DNA from: Polaromonas sp.
Lineage (GTDB): Bacteria > Pseudomonadota > Gammaproteobacteria > Burkholderiales > Burkholderiaceae_C
Assembly: GCA_021737975.1 (NCBI GenBank)
Contig: JAIPCZ010000002.1
Span: 102,508 to 166,507, forward strand
DNA length: 64,000 nucleotides
Direction: 5' to 3'
Each line of letters starts with the position of its first letter. Position 1 is the stretch's first letter. The position numbers and the translations under genes were made by a program. Below, piece after piece: positions 25,453-33,597 of this stretch. The notes under the pieces were generated by a model. It saw only the letters and a program-made list of their open reading frames with translations, was not told the DNA's origin and made no database searches.

Positions 25453-26595
25453 TCAGCCCGGTTTCAGCGCGAGGACATCTGCCAGGGCCAGCGCGTGAAT
25501 GCGCTCCGCCATCGGGTAAGAGTGTGCTCCGGCGTGCACGACATGGAGAGAATCGAGTTTGAGATCCCTGACCGCCGTGTGCATGGAGGCGCTGGCGCGG
25601 GGGCTGTCAGTGAGCTTGAATTCAAAGCCCCTTCGCGCATCGTTGCCCAGAATCAGCAAGTCCAACTCTGCGCCTGAATGAAGTTTCCAGAAATAACACT
25701 GTTGTGTATTAGCCCCCAGCGTGCCAATGACTTGTTGCATGGCAAAGCCTTCCCATGAGGCACCTACTTTGGGGTGCCCCAGCAGTGCGGTTTCGGTTTC
25801 CAGGCCAAGCAGGCTGTGCAGGATGCCGCTGTCTGACAAATAGACCTTGGGTGCCTTGACTTCGCGCTTGCCCAGGTTTTCATGCCACGGCGGCAACACA
25901 CGAACCATGAAAGTGGCAGCCAGGATGTCGAGGTAGTGCCGTACTGTTTTCTCTGACACACCAAAAGCGCGCGCCAGTTCTGCGCCATTCCAGGTTTGTC
26001 CGTGGTAATGGGCCAACATGCTCCAAAATCGGCGCAGGGTGGCCGGCGGCAGGCGCAAGCCCAGCGCGGGTATGTCACGCTCAAGGTAGCTGCGGGTGAA
26101 CTCGATGCGCCAGCGGTTGGATGCTGCGCCGTCTTCGAGGTAGGCACGTGGAAAGGCGCCTTGAATCCACAGTTTCTTTAAATTTTCAACCCCTACTTCC
26201 GCCAGGTCAAATCCTGTCAACTCGTGGTAGGCCACGCGCCCGGCCAATGACTCCGCCGAGCGCTGTGCCAACTCTGGCGCAGCACTGCCCAGGATTAGAA
26301 ACTGTGCCGGTCTGTTGGGTCGATCAGCCAGCACGCGCAGCGCTGGAAACAGATGGGCATGGGTCTGAATCTCATCGAGCACGATCAATCCGGTGAGTGG
26401 TTCCAGCGCCATCATGGGGGATGCCAGGCGTGCGGCATCACGCGGGTCTTCCAGATCAAAAAAGTGCGCAGGGGCCAGCGAGCGCGCCAGCGTGGTTTTT
26501 CCCGCCTGGCGCGGACCGATTAACGCCACCACAGGAAACTGGCTGAGCAGCGCTCGAATCTTTTCGACTTGGTGTGGGCGGGCGATATCAGGCAT
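25453..26595 (-). CDS. DUF4143 AAA-family ATPase, 380 aa
   Basis: Protein of the widespread AAA/DUF4143 family: N-terminal P-loop GPRQAGKTT (27-35), Walker B LIVLDEIQTH, an Arg/sensor stretch ILGSAAPE, and a C-terminal DUF4143 domain with FTRSYLERDIPALGLRLP, a winged-helix-like LARAFGVSEKTVRHYLDIL and a nuclease-like AELDLLI...FEFKLTD segment. The role of the family is poorly known; copies are often strain-specific. It sits alone between a large inverted repeat and a dead cysK, suggesting an accessory insertion. Confidence 0.88.
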   Translation of the reverse strand: MPDIARPHQVEKIRALLSQFPVVALIGPRQAGKTTLARSLAPAHFFDLEDPRDAARLASPMMALEPLTGLIVLDEIQTHAHLFPALRVLADRPNRPAQFLILGSAAPELAQRSAESLAGRVAYHELTGFDLAEVGVENLKKLWIQGAFPRAYLEDGAASNRWRIEFTRSYLERDIPALGLRLPPATLRRFWSMLAHYHGQTWNGAELARAFGVSEKTVRHYLDILAATFMVRVLPPWHENLGKREVKAPKVYLSDSGILHSLLGLETETALLGHPKVGASWEGFAMQQVIGTLGANTQQCYFWKLHSGAELDLLILGNDARRGFEFKLTDSPRASASMHTAVRDLKLDSLHVVHAGAHSYPMAERIHALALADVLALKPG

Positions 26596-26684
26596 AAAAA
26601 TACGAAATTCTGGAGGTTGAATCCGTATTATCGTGTTTTTATGCTCTTTGTCGATCCATTTTGTGGGTCACTGCTCAGTCCGAC

Positions 26685-27232
26685 TCAGCCCGGCAAAAGG
26701 CCCTCCACCGACAAATAACGCTCTCCGGTATCGTAGTTGAAGCCCAGCACCTTGGCGCCGGCAGGCAGCTCGGGCAGCTTTTTGCGCAATGGCGGCCAGC
26801 GTGGCGCCGCTGGAAATGCCCACCAGCAGGCCTTCTTCGCGGGCGCTGCGGCGGGCGTATTCACGCGCGGGTTCGGCGTCCACCTGAATCACACCGTCGA
26901 GGAATTCGGTGTGCAGGCTCTTCGGGATGAAGCCGGCGCCGATGCCCTGGATCGGGTGCGGACCCGGCGTGCCGCCAGAGATCACCGGAGAGAGCACGGG
27001 CTCGACCGCAAACACTTTCAGCTCGGGCCATTGGACTTTCAGCACCTGAGCCACGCCGGTCAGGTGGCCGCCGGTGCCCACGCCGGTGATGATCACCTCC
27101 AGGCCGTCGGGAAAGTCGGCCAGGATTTCTTGCGCGGTGTTGCCCGCGGTCGGCTCGATGATGGTCGCGCCGGGCTGGAGCGCTCCCGAGGCTTCGGCGG
27201 CCTCGACCATGGCCAGCGCGATGCGGTGTTCC
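26685..27232 (-). pseudogene. cysK: Cysteine synthase (CysK) remnant with three lesions
   Basis: The frame from about 27232 gives [29 protein letters not shown], then directly [20 protein letters not shown] and the rest of a CysK C-terminal half, ending [12 protein letters not shown] and TGA at 26685-26687. Compared with a ~300-residue CysK it lacks the first ~45 residues including the PLP lysine region, has lost roughly 95-100 residues at the GNT/AQEIL junction (near 27134), and needs a one-base shift in the run of five T at 26779-26783 to read its end. It cannot make an active enzyme. Confidence 0.85.
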
Positions 27233-27332
27233 TCGATGTGATTTAGCAGTCATTTTGGACTACTTGTTCGATTGTTTTGGGCATAAGCATGGATGCCCGG
27301 GCTGCAAGCGCGGTGAAGCCGCGATAATGAGA

Positions 27333-27680
27333 GTGTGAAGCCCGCCAGACTGCCGCTGGTGCAATTCTGGAAACAGAGCACTGGAGGAACGTCCGGACTG
27401 CATAGGGCAGCGTAGCAGCTAACGGCTGTCCACTGAAAGCCCGGGGCGCAAGCCCTGGGTATAAGGTGAGGATCAGAGCAACAGAGACGAGCCGATTAAG
27501 TTCGGGTGAAACGGGCAATCTCTACGCGCAGCAATACCAAATAGGCACACGTTGATGGGGCCCCCGGAGTGTGCGGGTAGGTAGCACCGAGCTACTGAGT
27601 GATCAGTGGCCCAGATTAATGGCAGTCACGCCGAGGGCAACCTCGGCGCACAGAATCCGGCTTATCGGTGGGCTTCACAC
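27333..27680 (+). ncRNA. rnpB: RNase P RNA (class A)
   Basis: Ribozyme subunit that trims the 5' ends of tRNA precursors. The ends pair perfectly: GTGTGAAGCCC at 27333-27343 with GGGCTTCACAC at 27670-27680 (P1). Inside are the conserved core segments GAGGAACGTCCGGAC near 27394, CAGAGCAACAGAGA near 27474 and ACAGAATCCGGCTTAT near the 3' end. Size of 348 nt is normal. A GATAAT box at 27323-27328 is a likely -10. A T run follows directly after P1. The Rrf2 gene converges on it eight bases away. Confidence 0.96.
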
Positions 27681-27687
27681 TTTTTCT

Positions 27688-28215
27688 TCAACCGCGTGCC
27701 AGCAGGGACTGGCCCAGCGCAAACACCGAATTGGGCGCGTTGGTGCGCACCGGCTGGTGCACCGGTTTCTTGAAGACACCGCGGTTTGGCGCGGGTTTTT
27801 GCTCAATCTTCACGCCCTTGGCCAGTTGGTCCAGAACCAGATTGCGCAGCGTGACCGACTTCATGAAGTCGAGCATCTTGGCGTTCATGGTGTCCCACAG
27901 GTCTTGCGCCATGTCGGGTGTGGTCGAAACCGTCTCGCTGCTGGCCTGTGCTGGCGTCTCGTCCTCCACCGCGCCGATGATGTCGGCGACGGTGATGGCA
28001 TCGGCACGGTGGCCCAGCGTGTAACCACCCCCCGGCCCGCGCGTGCTGGTCACCAGACCTTGATGGCGCAGTTTGCTGAACATCTGCTCGAGGTAGGACA
28101 GCGAAATTTGCTGCCGCGCGGCAATGTCAGACAGCGGCACGGGGCCGAGCTTTTCGCGCAGGGCGACGTCAATCATCGCGGTAACGGCAAAACGGCCTTT
28201 GGTACTTAATCGCAT
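27688..28215 (-). CDS. Rrf2-family transcriptional regulator lacking Fe-S cysteines, 175 aa
   Basis: Winged-helix regulator close in layout to IscR: MRLSTKGRFAVTAMIDVAL, HTH region PLSDIAARQQISLSYLEQMFSKLRHQGLV, and the wing STRGPGGGYTLG. In IscR the next segment holds three cysteines for a [2Fe-2S] cluster; here the aligned stretch VEDETPAQASSETVSTTPDM has none, and the 175-residue protein has no cysteine at all. The C-terminal tail of ~40 residues is basic and Pro-rich. AGGAGG precedes ATG 28215. With a former cysK next door, a CymR-like cysteine-metabolism role is one idea. Confidence 0.87.
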   Translation of the reverse strand: MRLSTKGRFAVTAMIDVALREKLGPVPLSDIAARQQISLSYLEQMFSKLRHQGLVTSTRGPGGGYTLGHRADAITVADIIGAVEDETPAQASSETVSTTPDMAQDLWDTMNAKMLDFMKSVTLRNLVLDQLAKGVKIEQKPAPNRGVFKKPVHQPVRTNAPNSVFALGQSLLARG

Positions 28216-28353
28216 GGTAATTCCTCCTGTCAGTGTCGCTAAATCAGACACAGTGCAAACTATAAGGTTCAAATCACTTCGTGTAAATTCGAATAATCAA
28301 TGAATTCACTTCGAGAAAAATGAACAATAGGCAAAACAGCTGAGGGCATATTC

Positions 28354-29250
28354 ATGAATTTCAAGCATCTTTACTATTTTTGGGTCACGGCCCGAGCCGG
28401 CGGCATCATGCGCGCTGGCGAGCAGTTGCACACCACGCCGCAAACCCTGTCGGGGCAGATCAAGCTGCTCGAAGACTGGCTCGGGCGCAAGCTGTTTCGC
28501 AAGAGCGGCCGCGGGCTCGAGCTCACCGAGCACGGCCGCATGGCGCTGGGTTACGCGGATCAGATCTTCAGCCTCGGCAGTGAGCTGGAAAGCAGCCTGC
28601 GCCAGGTGCGCGGTGCCGCGCGGCGGCTTGATTTCAGGGTGGGGGTGGCCGACTCGCTGTCCAAGTCCATCGCCTACCGGCTGCTGGAACCTGCCTTTTC
28701 AATCGATGAGCCGGTCAAGCTGCTGTGCAGTGAAGGAAAGTTCGACGACCTGCTGGCGCAACTGGCCTTGCACCGGCTTGACCTGGTGATCGCCGACGAG
28801 CCCATGCCCCGGCGCGTCAGCGTCAAGGCCTACAGCCATGCGTTGGGCAGCAGCGTGATGAGCTTTTTTGCCGCCCCCGCCCTGTTGCCGCGTTTGTCGG
28901 GCAAGTTCCCCGCCTGCCTCGATGGTGTGCCCATGCTGGTGCCGGGCGCCACGGCCTCGGTGCGCCAGCAACTTGAGGGCTGGTTTGCCAAACACCAGAT
29001 TGCGCCCGTGGTGGTGGGCGAGTTTGACGACGCAGCACTCATGAAAGCCTTTGGCCGCGAAGGCCAGGGCGTGTTCATGGCCCCGCGTGTGCTTGACGAT
29101 GAAACCTGCAGCCAGTTTGGCGTGCAGGTCATTGGTCACACTGCCGAGTTGGTGGAAGAGTTTTATGCGGTGTCGGTCGAGCGGCGCATCAGCCACCCCT
29201 GCGTGCTCGCCATCACCGACGCGGCGCGCGGCCAGCTGTTCAGCATTTGA
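28354..29250 (+). CDS. LysR-family regulator, NhaR type, 298 aa
   Basis: Starts MNFKHLYYFWVTARAGGIMRAGEQLHTTPQTLSGQIKLLE, the distinctive opening of NhaR-like LysR proteins, followed by the usual effector domain. In enterobacteria NhaR activates sodium/proton antiporter genes, but no nhaA is present in this window. It is divergent from the Rrf2 gene (138 bases apart) and convergent with a pseudouridine-synthase-like gene. The 127 bases after its stop hold nothing recognisable. Confidence 0.88.
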   Translation: MNFKHLYYFWVTARAGGIMRAGEQLHTTPQTLSGQIKLLEDWLGRKLFRKSGRGLELTEHGRMALGYADQIFSLGSELESSLRQVRGAARRLDFRVGVADSLSKSIAYRLLEPAFSIDEPVKLLCSEGKFDDLLAQLALHRLDLVIADEPMPRRVSVKAYSHALGSSVMSFFAAPALLPRLSGKFPACLDGVPMLVPGATASVRQQLEGWFAKHQIAPVVVGEFDDAALMKAFGREGQGVFMAPRVLDDETCSQFGVQVIGHTAELVEEFYAVSVERRISHPCVLAITDAARGQLFSI

Positions 29251-29377
29251 GTTTTTCAGACCGCCATAACCCTTTACGACCACGCCGTGGCCTATTTGCA
29301 TCAGGACGCCCGGGCGGCGCTGCCCCAACCCGCTACCCGTCGCTCAGTGACGGCGCCGAGGGCAGCTTTTTGATGGA

Positions 29378-30193
29378 CTAAAACCGCTCACCCTCGTGCA
29401 GATACCGCCACTGGCCCTCGGGCAAGCCTGACAGGGCCACCCGGCCCACGCGCTGGCGTTTGATGCTCTGGATGTGCAGGCCGACGCGCTCGCACAGGTA
29501 CGCAATCAAGCCCGGGTGTGCGCCTTTCAGGGCAAAGCGCAGCCGCGTGGATGTGTCCGAGGTGCTGTTGATGCTGACCTTGACCGGCGGCAGCGGCTGG
29601 CCGTCGCTGCTCAGGCCGGCGTTCAGGCGCTGCAGCAGTTCGGGCGCCACCTCGCCTGCCACTTCCACCACCAGTTCCTGCTCCATGATGGCCGCGTCTT
29701 CGGTGAGCTTGCGCAGCACGCGCCAGTCCTGGGTGAACACCACCAGCCCGCTGGCCGCCGCTTCCAGCGGCACACAAGCGCTGAGCTTGGCGAAGTGGTG
29801 CTTGAGCAGCCGCGTGCCCGAGGCATCCTGCGGCCAGTGATTGGCTGGCAGCAGCAGCTGGTGCGCGGGTTTCACGCGTTTGCCGGCCTCGCCGGGCAGG
29901 GCCATGGCCTCATAACCGGGCGGCTTGTGCAACAGCAGGGTCACATCGGTCAGTGTCATCAGGCTGGCGTGCGGGTCCACCGCCACGGTCTGGTCGGTCA
30001 CCCGCGCCATCGGCTCTTCGACCACCCGGCCGTTCACGCTGACCCAGCCGCCCTCGATGTACTGCTCGGCCTCGCGGCGCGAGCAACGCATCAGGTGCGC
30101 CACATGTTTGGACAGGCGCTCGCCGTCCTGGCTGAGTGACTTGGGTGGTGGTGCGGCTTTACGCGGTGGCACGGGTTTGTGAGGTTTGATCAT
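29378..30193 (-). CDS. RsuA/RluF-like pseudouridine synthase homolog with altered active site, 271 aa
   Basis: Has an N-terminal S4 RNA-binding domain (GERLSKHVAHLMRCSRREAEQYIEGGWVSVNG, about 24-55) and the pseudouridine synthase fold (LLLHKPPGYEAM; C-terminal GLIAYLCERVGLHIQSIKRQRVG). The usual motif around the catalytic Asp, GRLDxxTSGL, reads PLEAAASGL at 142-150, so the Asp position is Glu144 and the preceding Arg is Pro. Isomerase activity is therefore doubtful; it may act as an RNA-binding protein. Start ATG 30193 chosen over an upstream TTG. Confidence 0.82.
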   Translation of the reverse strand: MIKPHKPVPPRKAAPPPKSLSQDGERLSKHVAHLMRCSRREAEQYIEGGWVSVNGRVVEEPMARVTDQTVAVDPHASLMTLTDVTLLLHKPPGYEAMALPGEAGKRVKPAHQLLLPANHWPQDASGTRLLKHHFAKLSACVPLEAAASGLVVFTQDWRVLRKLTEDAAIMEQELVVEVAGEVAPELLQRLNAGLSSDGQPLPPVKVSINSTSDTSTRLRFALKGAHPGLIAYLCERVGLHIQSIKRQRVGRVALSGLPEGQWRYLHEGERF

Positions 30194-30240
30194 TGGCCGC
30201 AATGGTAACCAATGAGGTGCCGGGGCATTCGGGCCGGCCG

Positions 30241-31056
30241 CTACCAGCTCAGCGGGTCCAATTGGTAAAACTGGCTGAGTTCCCGGTACAGGGCCGGATG
30301 CTCCTGCGCCATGGCCTCGGGCTGCTCAAAAAACACCTCGGAAATCACGGCAAAAAATTCGCCCGGGTCGGTGGCGCCGTAGTCGCAGAACAGCGACGGC
30401 GCGCCGCGCATCACGCGGGCCTGGAGCGTCATGAATTCGTCGCCCAGCACGCGCGACCAGCTTTGCTGCGCCTGCCGCCCGAGCACGGGCGCGCCGTTGG
30501 CGCTGCCGCTTTCCTGATCGAGTTGGTGGGCAAATTCATGAATGGCCACGTTTTGCCCGTCGTCCACCACCGCCGCGCCGGCCAGCGTGTCCTGCCACGA
30601 CAAGATCACCTGCCCCTCGGCCCACGACTCACCCGCCAGCACCTCGCGCGAGCGGTGCGCCAGGCCGATGGGGTCCACCTGGTCGCGCTGCACCACAAAA
30701 CTGTCGGGGTAAACCAGAATCTGGCGCAGATTGGGGTAGTAGCCGCCGGGGCGGTTCAGGATCAGCAGGCAGGCGTGGGCGGCAATCGTGACACGAATCT
30801 CGTCGGTGATTTCCAGCCCGTTGCAGCCGATGAAGACCTTCTCGGCCAGAAACACCTGTATGTGTTGCTTGAGCTGCAATTGCAGGTCGGCGGGTAGCCG
30901 GCGCACATAGGGCACGCGCTGCTGCAACACCGCGCGCCAGCGCGCCGGAAAGGCCTGGGCACGCAGGCGCTGGCGCTTGCGCTCTACCCACCAGGGCGCG
31001 CCCACCAGCCACAGCACCACCAGCAGGCCGAGGCAGGCAATGATGACCGCTGGCAT
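30241..31056 (-). CDS. mtfA: MtfA-type zinc peptidase, 271 aa
   Basis: Homolog of E. coli MtfA, a zinc aminopeptidase that binds the Mlc repressor and so affects glucose PTS expression. One N-terminal hydrophobic segment (VIIACLGLLVVLWLVGAPWW) suggests membrane anchoring, unlike E. coli MtfA. The zinc site HEFAHQLDQESG and the downstream EFFAVISEVFFEQP helix are intact. Lies 13 bases downstream of the Nudix/metallo-hydrolase gene on the same strand. Confidence 0.88.
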   Translation of the reverse strand: MPAVIIACLGLLVVLWLVGAPWWVERKRQRLRAQAFPARWRAVLQQRVPYVRRLPADLQLQLKQHIQVFLAEKVFIGCNGLEITDEIRVTIAAHACLLILNRPGGYYPNLRQILVYPDSFVVQRDQVDPIGLAHRSREVLAGESWAEGQVILSWQDTLAGAAVVDDGQNVAIHEFAHQLDQESGSANGAPVLGRQAQQSWSRVLGDEFMTLQARVMRGAPSLFCDYGATDPGEFFAVISEVFFEQPEAMAQEHPALYRELSQFYQLDPLSW

Positions 31057-31069
31057 ACCGCTGCGGTGC

Positions 31070-32779
31070 CTAGGGGATGAGGGAAGTGATGCGCGCCACG
31101 TGCGCCATCAGCGAGCGCTTGGCCACCGGCCACATGCGCTGCGGCACGTCGGCATACACCAGCGCCAACCAGTCGTCGAGCGTGCCGTCTGGCTGCGCCT
31201 GCATGGCGGCCACCACCCTGGCCTCGCGCTGCAGGCGGTGGGCCTTGAGGCGGGTTATGGCCGCCTGGGCCTCGTCGCCCGGCCCTCCGATCACATAACC
31301 ATGCGCCGGCAGGATGTACTTGAGCTGGTGCTCGGCGCAGGCCGTATGCAACAGGTCCAGCGAGTTCAGGTAGTCGCTCATGTCGCCATCGGGCGGGTCG
31401 ACCACCGTGGTGCTGCCGTTCAGAATGTGGTCGCCGCTGAACAGCAGGCCGTCATCCAGCAGCATCAGGCAGATGTGGTTGGCCGCATGGCCGGGCGTGT
31501 GAATGACCTGCAGGGTGTGGCTGCTTGCCCCTTGTGGGAGCGGCCCCCCAGCCGCGAAGGAGTATTGTTGGAGCGGCGCCCCCGCCGCGAATGCATTTTG
31601 ACCAAGCCCCAAAACCTCGCCATCCCGCAACTCCCGGTCCGGCACAAACGCACTATTCGCCCGCGCCGTCGCTCTGCTCGCCAGCCCCAAAATCGGCGGC
31701 ACCGTGTCGCACAGGGCCTGCAGCGGCCGGGCGCCCGGGGAATGGTCCGGGTGCGAATGGGTGCAGACAATCAGGCGGATGTCCCCGCCCGCAGCGCGCC
31801 ACAGTTTGCCCAGGTGCTCGGCGTCGGCCGGGCCGGGGTCGATGGCAATGTAGCCAGTGCCCGGGTCGCCCACCAGGTAGCTGTTGGTGCCCGGGCCGGT
31901 CATGGCGCCGGGGTTGGGGGCGGTCAGGCGCAGCACGTTTTTGAGCAGGGCCACAGGCTGTTCGCTCTGCCAGTCCAGCGCGTGCGCAATTTGCCCGTCC
32001 GGGCACACCAGCGCCAGCTCGCCATAGGCCGACTCATGTTCCATATAGCGCGCCTCGCGCCCGGCCAGCAGCCCGGTGCGCGGGCAGCTGGTCCACAGCG
32101 GTTCCTCGGACACCGCGCAGGCCTGCAGCACGGCATCGACCGTGGCCAGGCCGTGCAGGCGCTCCAGCGTGATGATGGTCGGGTAAATCATGAAGAAGCT
32201 TCCCGCCTGGTGCCGTGCCAGCGCGTCGCCTGGGCGCACCCACACCGGCTCGAACTGCTCGGTCTCGTCGGCCACGGGCATTTGTTCTGGCGGCACCCGC
32301 GCCACCAGAAACGGCACATCAAAACGCTTGGGCAGATCGCGGTCGGTGATCCAGCGGGCCAGCACAAACATGTCGCTGGCCGCCAGTGTCAGCCCGCGCG
32401 CCGCACACTGCGCGCCCAGGTCACCTTGGCGGTCCATCGCGTCAATCTCGGCTTGCGTGGCCCAACTGCCGTCGGCATGGCGCGCCAGCAAAATGCCCAG
32501 TTCCTCAAAGCTTTCACGAATGCTGGCGATCGCCTCGGTCAGCGCCAGCGCGCTTTGCGTGGCGCGGCGCTGCGTCAGAGCGTGGCAACAGGCGTCCGCC
32601 GCATCGATACCACCGCCCGGAAACACATAGGCGCCCGGCACAAAACTCGCGCTGCTGGAGCGCCGCGTCATCAGCACTTCGAGCCCGCCGGGCGTGTCGC
32701 GCAGCAGCAGCACGGTGGCGGCGTCGCGCGTGAGTGCGGGTGGTCGGGCAGGGTGCAAGAGTTGGGAGGGGCGGGGCAT
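31070..32779 (-). CDS. Nudix hydrolase fused to a metallo-beta-lactamase-fold hydrolase, 569 aa
   Basis: Two-domain protein. The N-terminal half is a Nudix domain with FVPGAYVFPGGGIDAAD and the box remnant IRESFEELGIL. The C-terminal half has the metallo-beta-lactamase zinc motifs THSHPDHSPG, HTPGHAANH, LFSGDHILNG and LPAHGYVIGG, like the LACTB2/glyoxalase II group. ATG 32779 is preferred; a TTG 25 codons upstream adds only Pro-rich sequence. Within the second domain, residues coded by 31532-31597 come from two REP-like repeats (peptide FAAGAPLQ/FAAGGPLP), probably a surface loop. Substrates unknown; nucleotide- or CoA-linked hydrolysis is plausible. Confidence 0.85.
   Translation of the reverse strand: MPRPSQLLHPARPPALTRDAATVLLLRDTPGGLEVLMTRRSSSASFVPGAYVFPGGGIDAADACCHALTQRRATQSALALTEAIASIRESFEELGILLARHADGSWATQAEIDAMDRQGDLGAQCAARGLTLAASDMFVLARWITDRDLPKRFDVPFLVARVPPEQMPVADETEQFEPVWVRPGDALARHQAGSFFMIYPTIITLERLHGLATVDAVLQACAVSEEPLWTSCPRTGLLAGREARYMEHESAYGELALVCPDGQIAHALDWQSEQPVALLKNVLRLTAPNPGAMTGPGTNSYLVGDPGTGYIAIDPGPADAEHLGKLWRAAGGDIRLIVCTHSHPDHSPGARPLQALCDTVPPILGLASRATARANSAFVPDRELRDGEVLGLGQNAFAAGAPLQQYSFAAGGPLPQGASSHTLQVIHTPGHAANHICLMLLDDGLLFSGDHILNGSTTVVDPPDGDMSDYLNSLDLLHTACAEHQLKYILPAHGYVIGGPGDEAQAAITRLKAHRLQREARVVAAMQAQPDGTLDDWLALVYADVPQRMWPVAKRSLMAHVARITSLIP
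31532..31597. repeat. Two tandem REP-like palindromic repeats inside a coding sequence
   Basis: Copies TTGTGGGAGCGGCCCCCCAG.. (from 31532) and TTGTTGGAGCGGCGCCCCCG.. (from 31565) lie head to tail with a 33-base period, each a small hairpin (GCGGC/GCCGC). They match repeats at 42112-42136 and 52116-52211. Because 33 is a multiple of three, they add two 11-residue units to the metallo-hydrolase without breaking its frame. Confidence 0.82.
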
Positions 32780-32995
32780 GGTCGGGTGGACTTGGGGTGG
32801 AGGGGGCACTTTACAGGAGGTCGGGATGGGGTGTTGTTTGGGTCGTGTGGTCAAGCGGTTCGATGACTAGTGATGAGTCAGAATTCGGTGACAAAAATGT
32901 CAATTCATGAGGTATGGATGACGGGATATGTCACTTTTTCAACTTCTTTCTCCCGATAATGGCTAAAAATGAGCTTGATTTAGAGTCAATGGCCC

Positions 32996-33010
32996 TGGCA
33001 CGAAGCCTGC
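32996..33010 (+). promoter_or_regulatory. Sigma-54 promoter of pilA
   Basis: TGGCAC, five bases, CTGC: GG and GC sit exactly 12 bases apart as required for a -24/-12 RpoN promoter (one mismatch to TGGCAC-N5-TTGC). It lies 52 bases before the pilA ATG. Upstream TGTCA-containing sequences near 32898 and 32934 could be PilR activator sites. PilR/RpoN control of pilA is established in Pseudomonas and others. Confidence 0.78.
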
Positions 33011-33062
33011 TAGCTTTGACCAAGTGTTCTTTTGACAGTTTTCTTAACCTTTAGGAGTAAGT

Positions 33063-33500
33063 ATGAAACGTTCCATGCAAAAGGGTTTTACCCTGATCGA
33101 ATTGATGATCGTTGTGGCGATTATTGGTATTTTGGCTGCTGTGGCTTTGCCGGCTTATCAGGATTACACGGTGAAGGCTAAAGTGTCGGAAGCCACAGGT
33201 GTTTCGGCGCCAGCGCGTACGGCGATCGCTCAGGCCTGCAGTGAGCAGACCTTGAACGGCATAACCCAGGCATCTTTGGGATTGCCAGCTGCCGCAAGCA
33301 TCACAGGCACTTATGTGACGGGTGTGGCAGCGTCCGGCACTTCCGACACTGCCGGCGGTGTGACAATAACGATGGCGTCGATTGGGTCGGCGGTTGCTGG
33401 TGGCAGCACAATTACCTACACAGCGGACTGTTCTTCTGGCGGGACAAAATGGACAATCACCGGTAACGGTGTTGATCCCAAATACCTGCCGAAACAGTAA
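33063..33500 (+). CDS. pilA: Type IV major pilin PilA, 145 aa
   Basis: Main subunit of the type IV pilus used for twitching, attachment and DNA uptake. Short leader MKRSMQKG, PilD cleavage before [20 protein letters not shown] with the conserved Glu at position 5 of the mature form, then a Ser/Thr/Gly-rich globular part with one Cys pair (Cys59, Cys123) that would form the C-terminal disulfide loop. AGGAG lies just upstream of the ATG. Followed by a strong terminator and by a pilin glycosyltransferase gene, so the Ser/Thr-rich stretches are likely glycosylation sites. Confidence 0.95.
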   Translation: MKRSMQKGFTLIELMIVVAIIGILAAVALPAYQDYTVKAKVSEATGVSAPARTAIAQACSEQTLNGITQASLGLPAAASITGTYVTGVAASGTSDTAGGVTITMASIGSAVAGGSTITYTADCSSGGTKWTITGNGVDPKYLPKQ

Positions 33501-33534
33501 TCTTCGGTACGGCGCAGCTAAACTTGCGCTGTAA

Positions 33535-33572
33535 GAAAAAAGGGGGCACTTCTTTGGTGCCCCCTTTTTTCT
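33535..33572 (+). terminator. Strong intrinsic terminator after pilA
   Basis: AGGGGGCAC (33541-33549) pairs with GTGCCCCCT (33557-33565) across a short loop, preceded by an A run and followed by six T. It probably keeps pilA mRNA abundant relative to the next gene, which would depend on read-through or its own promoter. Confidence 0.88.
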
Positions 33573-33597
33573 TCTCACTAGAAACTCCATTCTCAAA

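Noticed and set aside
27688..28215. Naming the Rrf2 gene iscR
   Set aside because: All three cluster-binding cysteines are absent and no isc genes are nearby.
29251..29377. Coding tail or remnant between the NhaR-type gene and the pseudouridine-synthase-like gene
   Set aside because: A frame ending in YPSLSDGAEGSFLMD is visible, but no start and no recognised family; treated as intergenic.
30194..30202. TTG start for the pseudouridine-synthase-like gene
   Set aside because: ATG three codons later is a better start and nothing conserved is lost.
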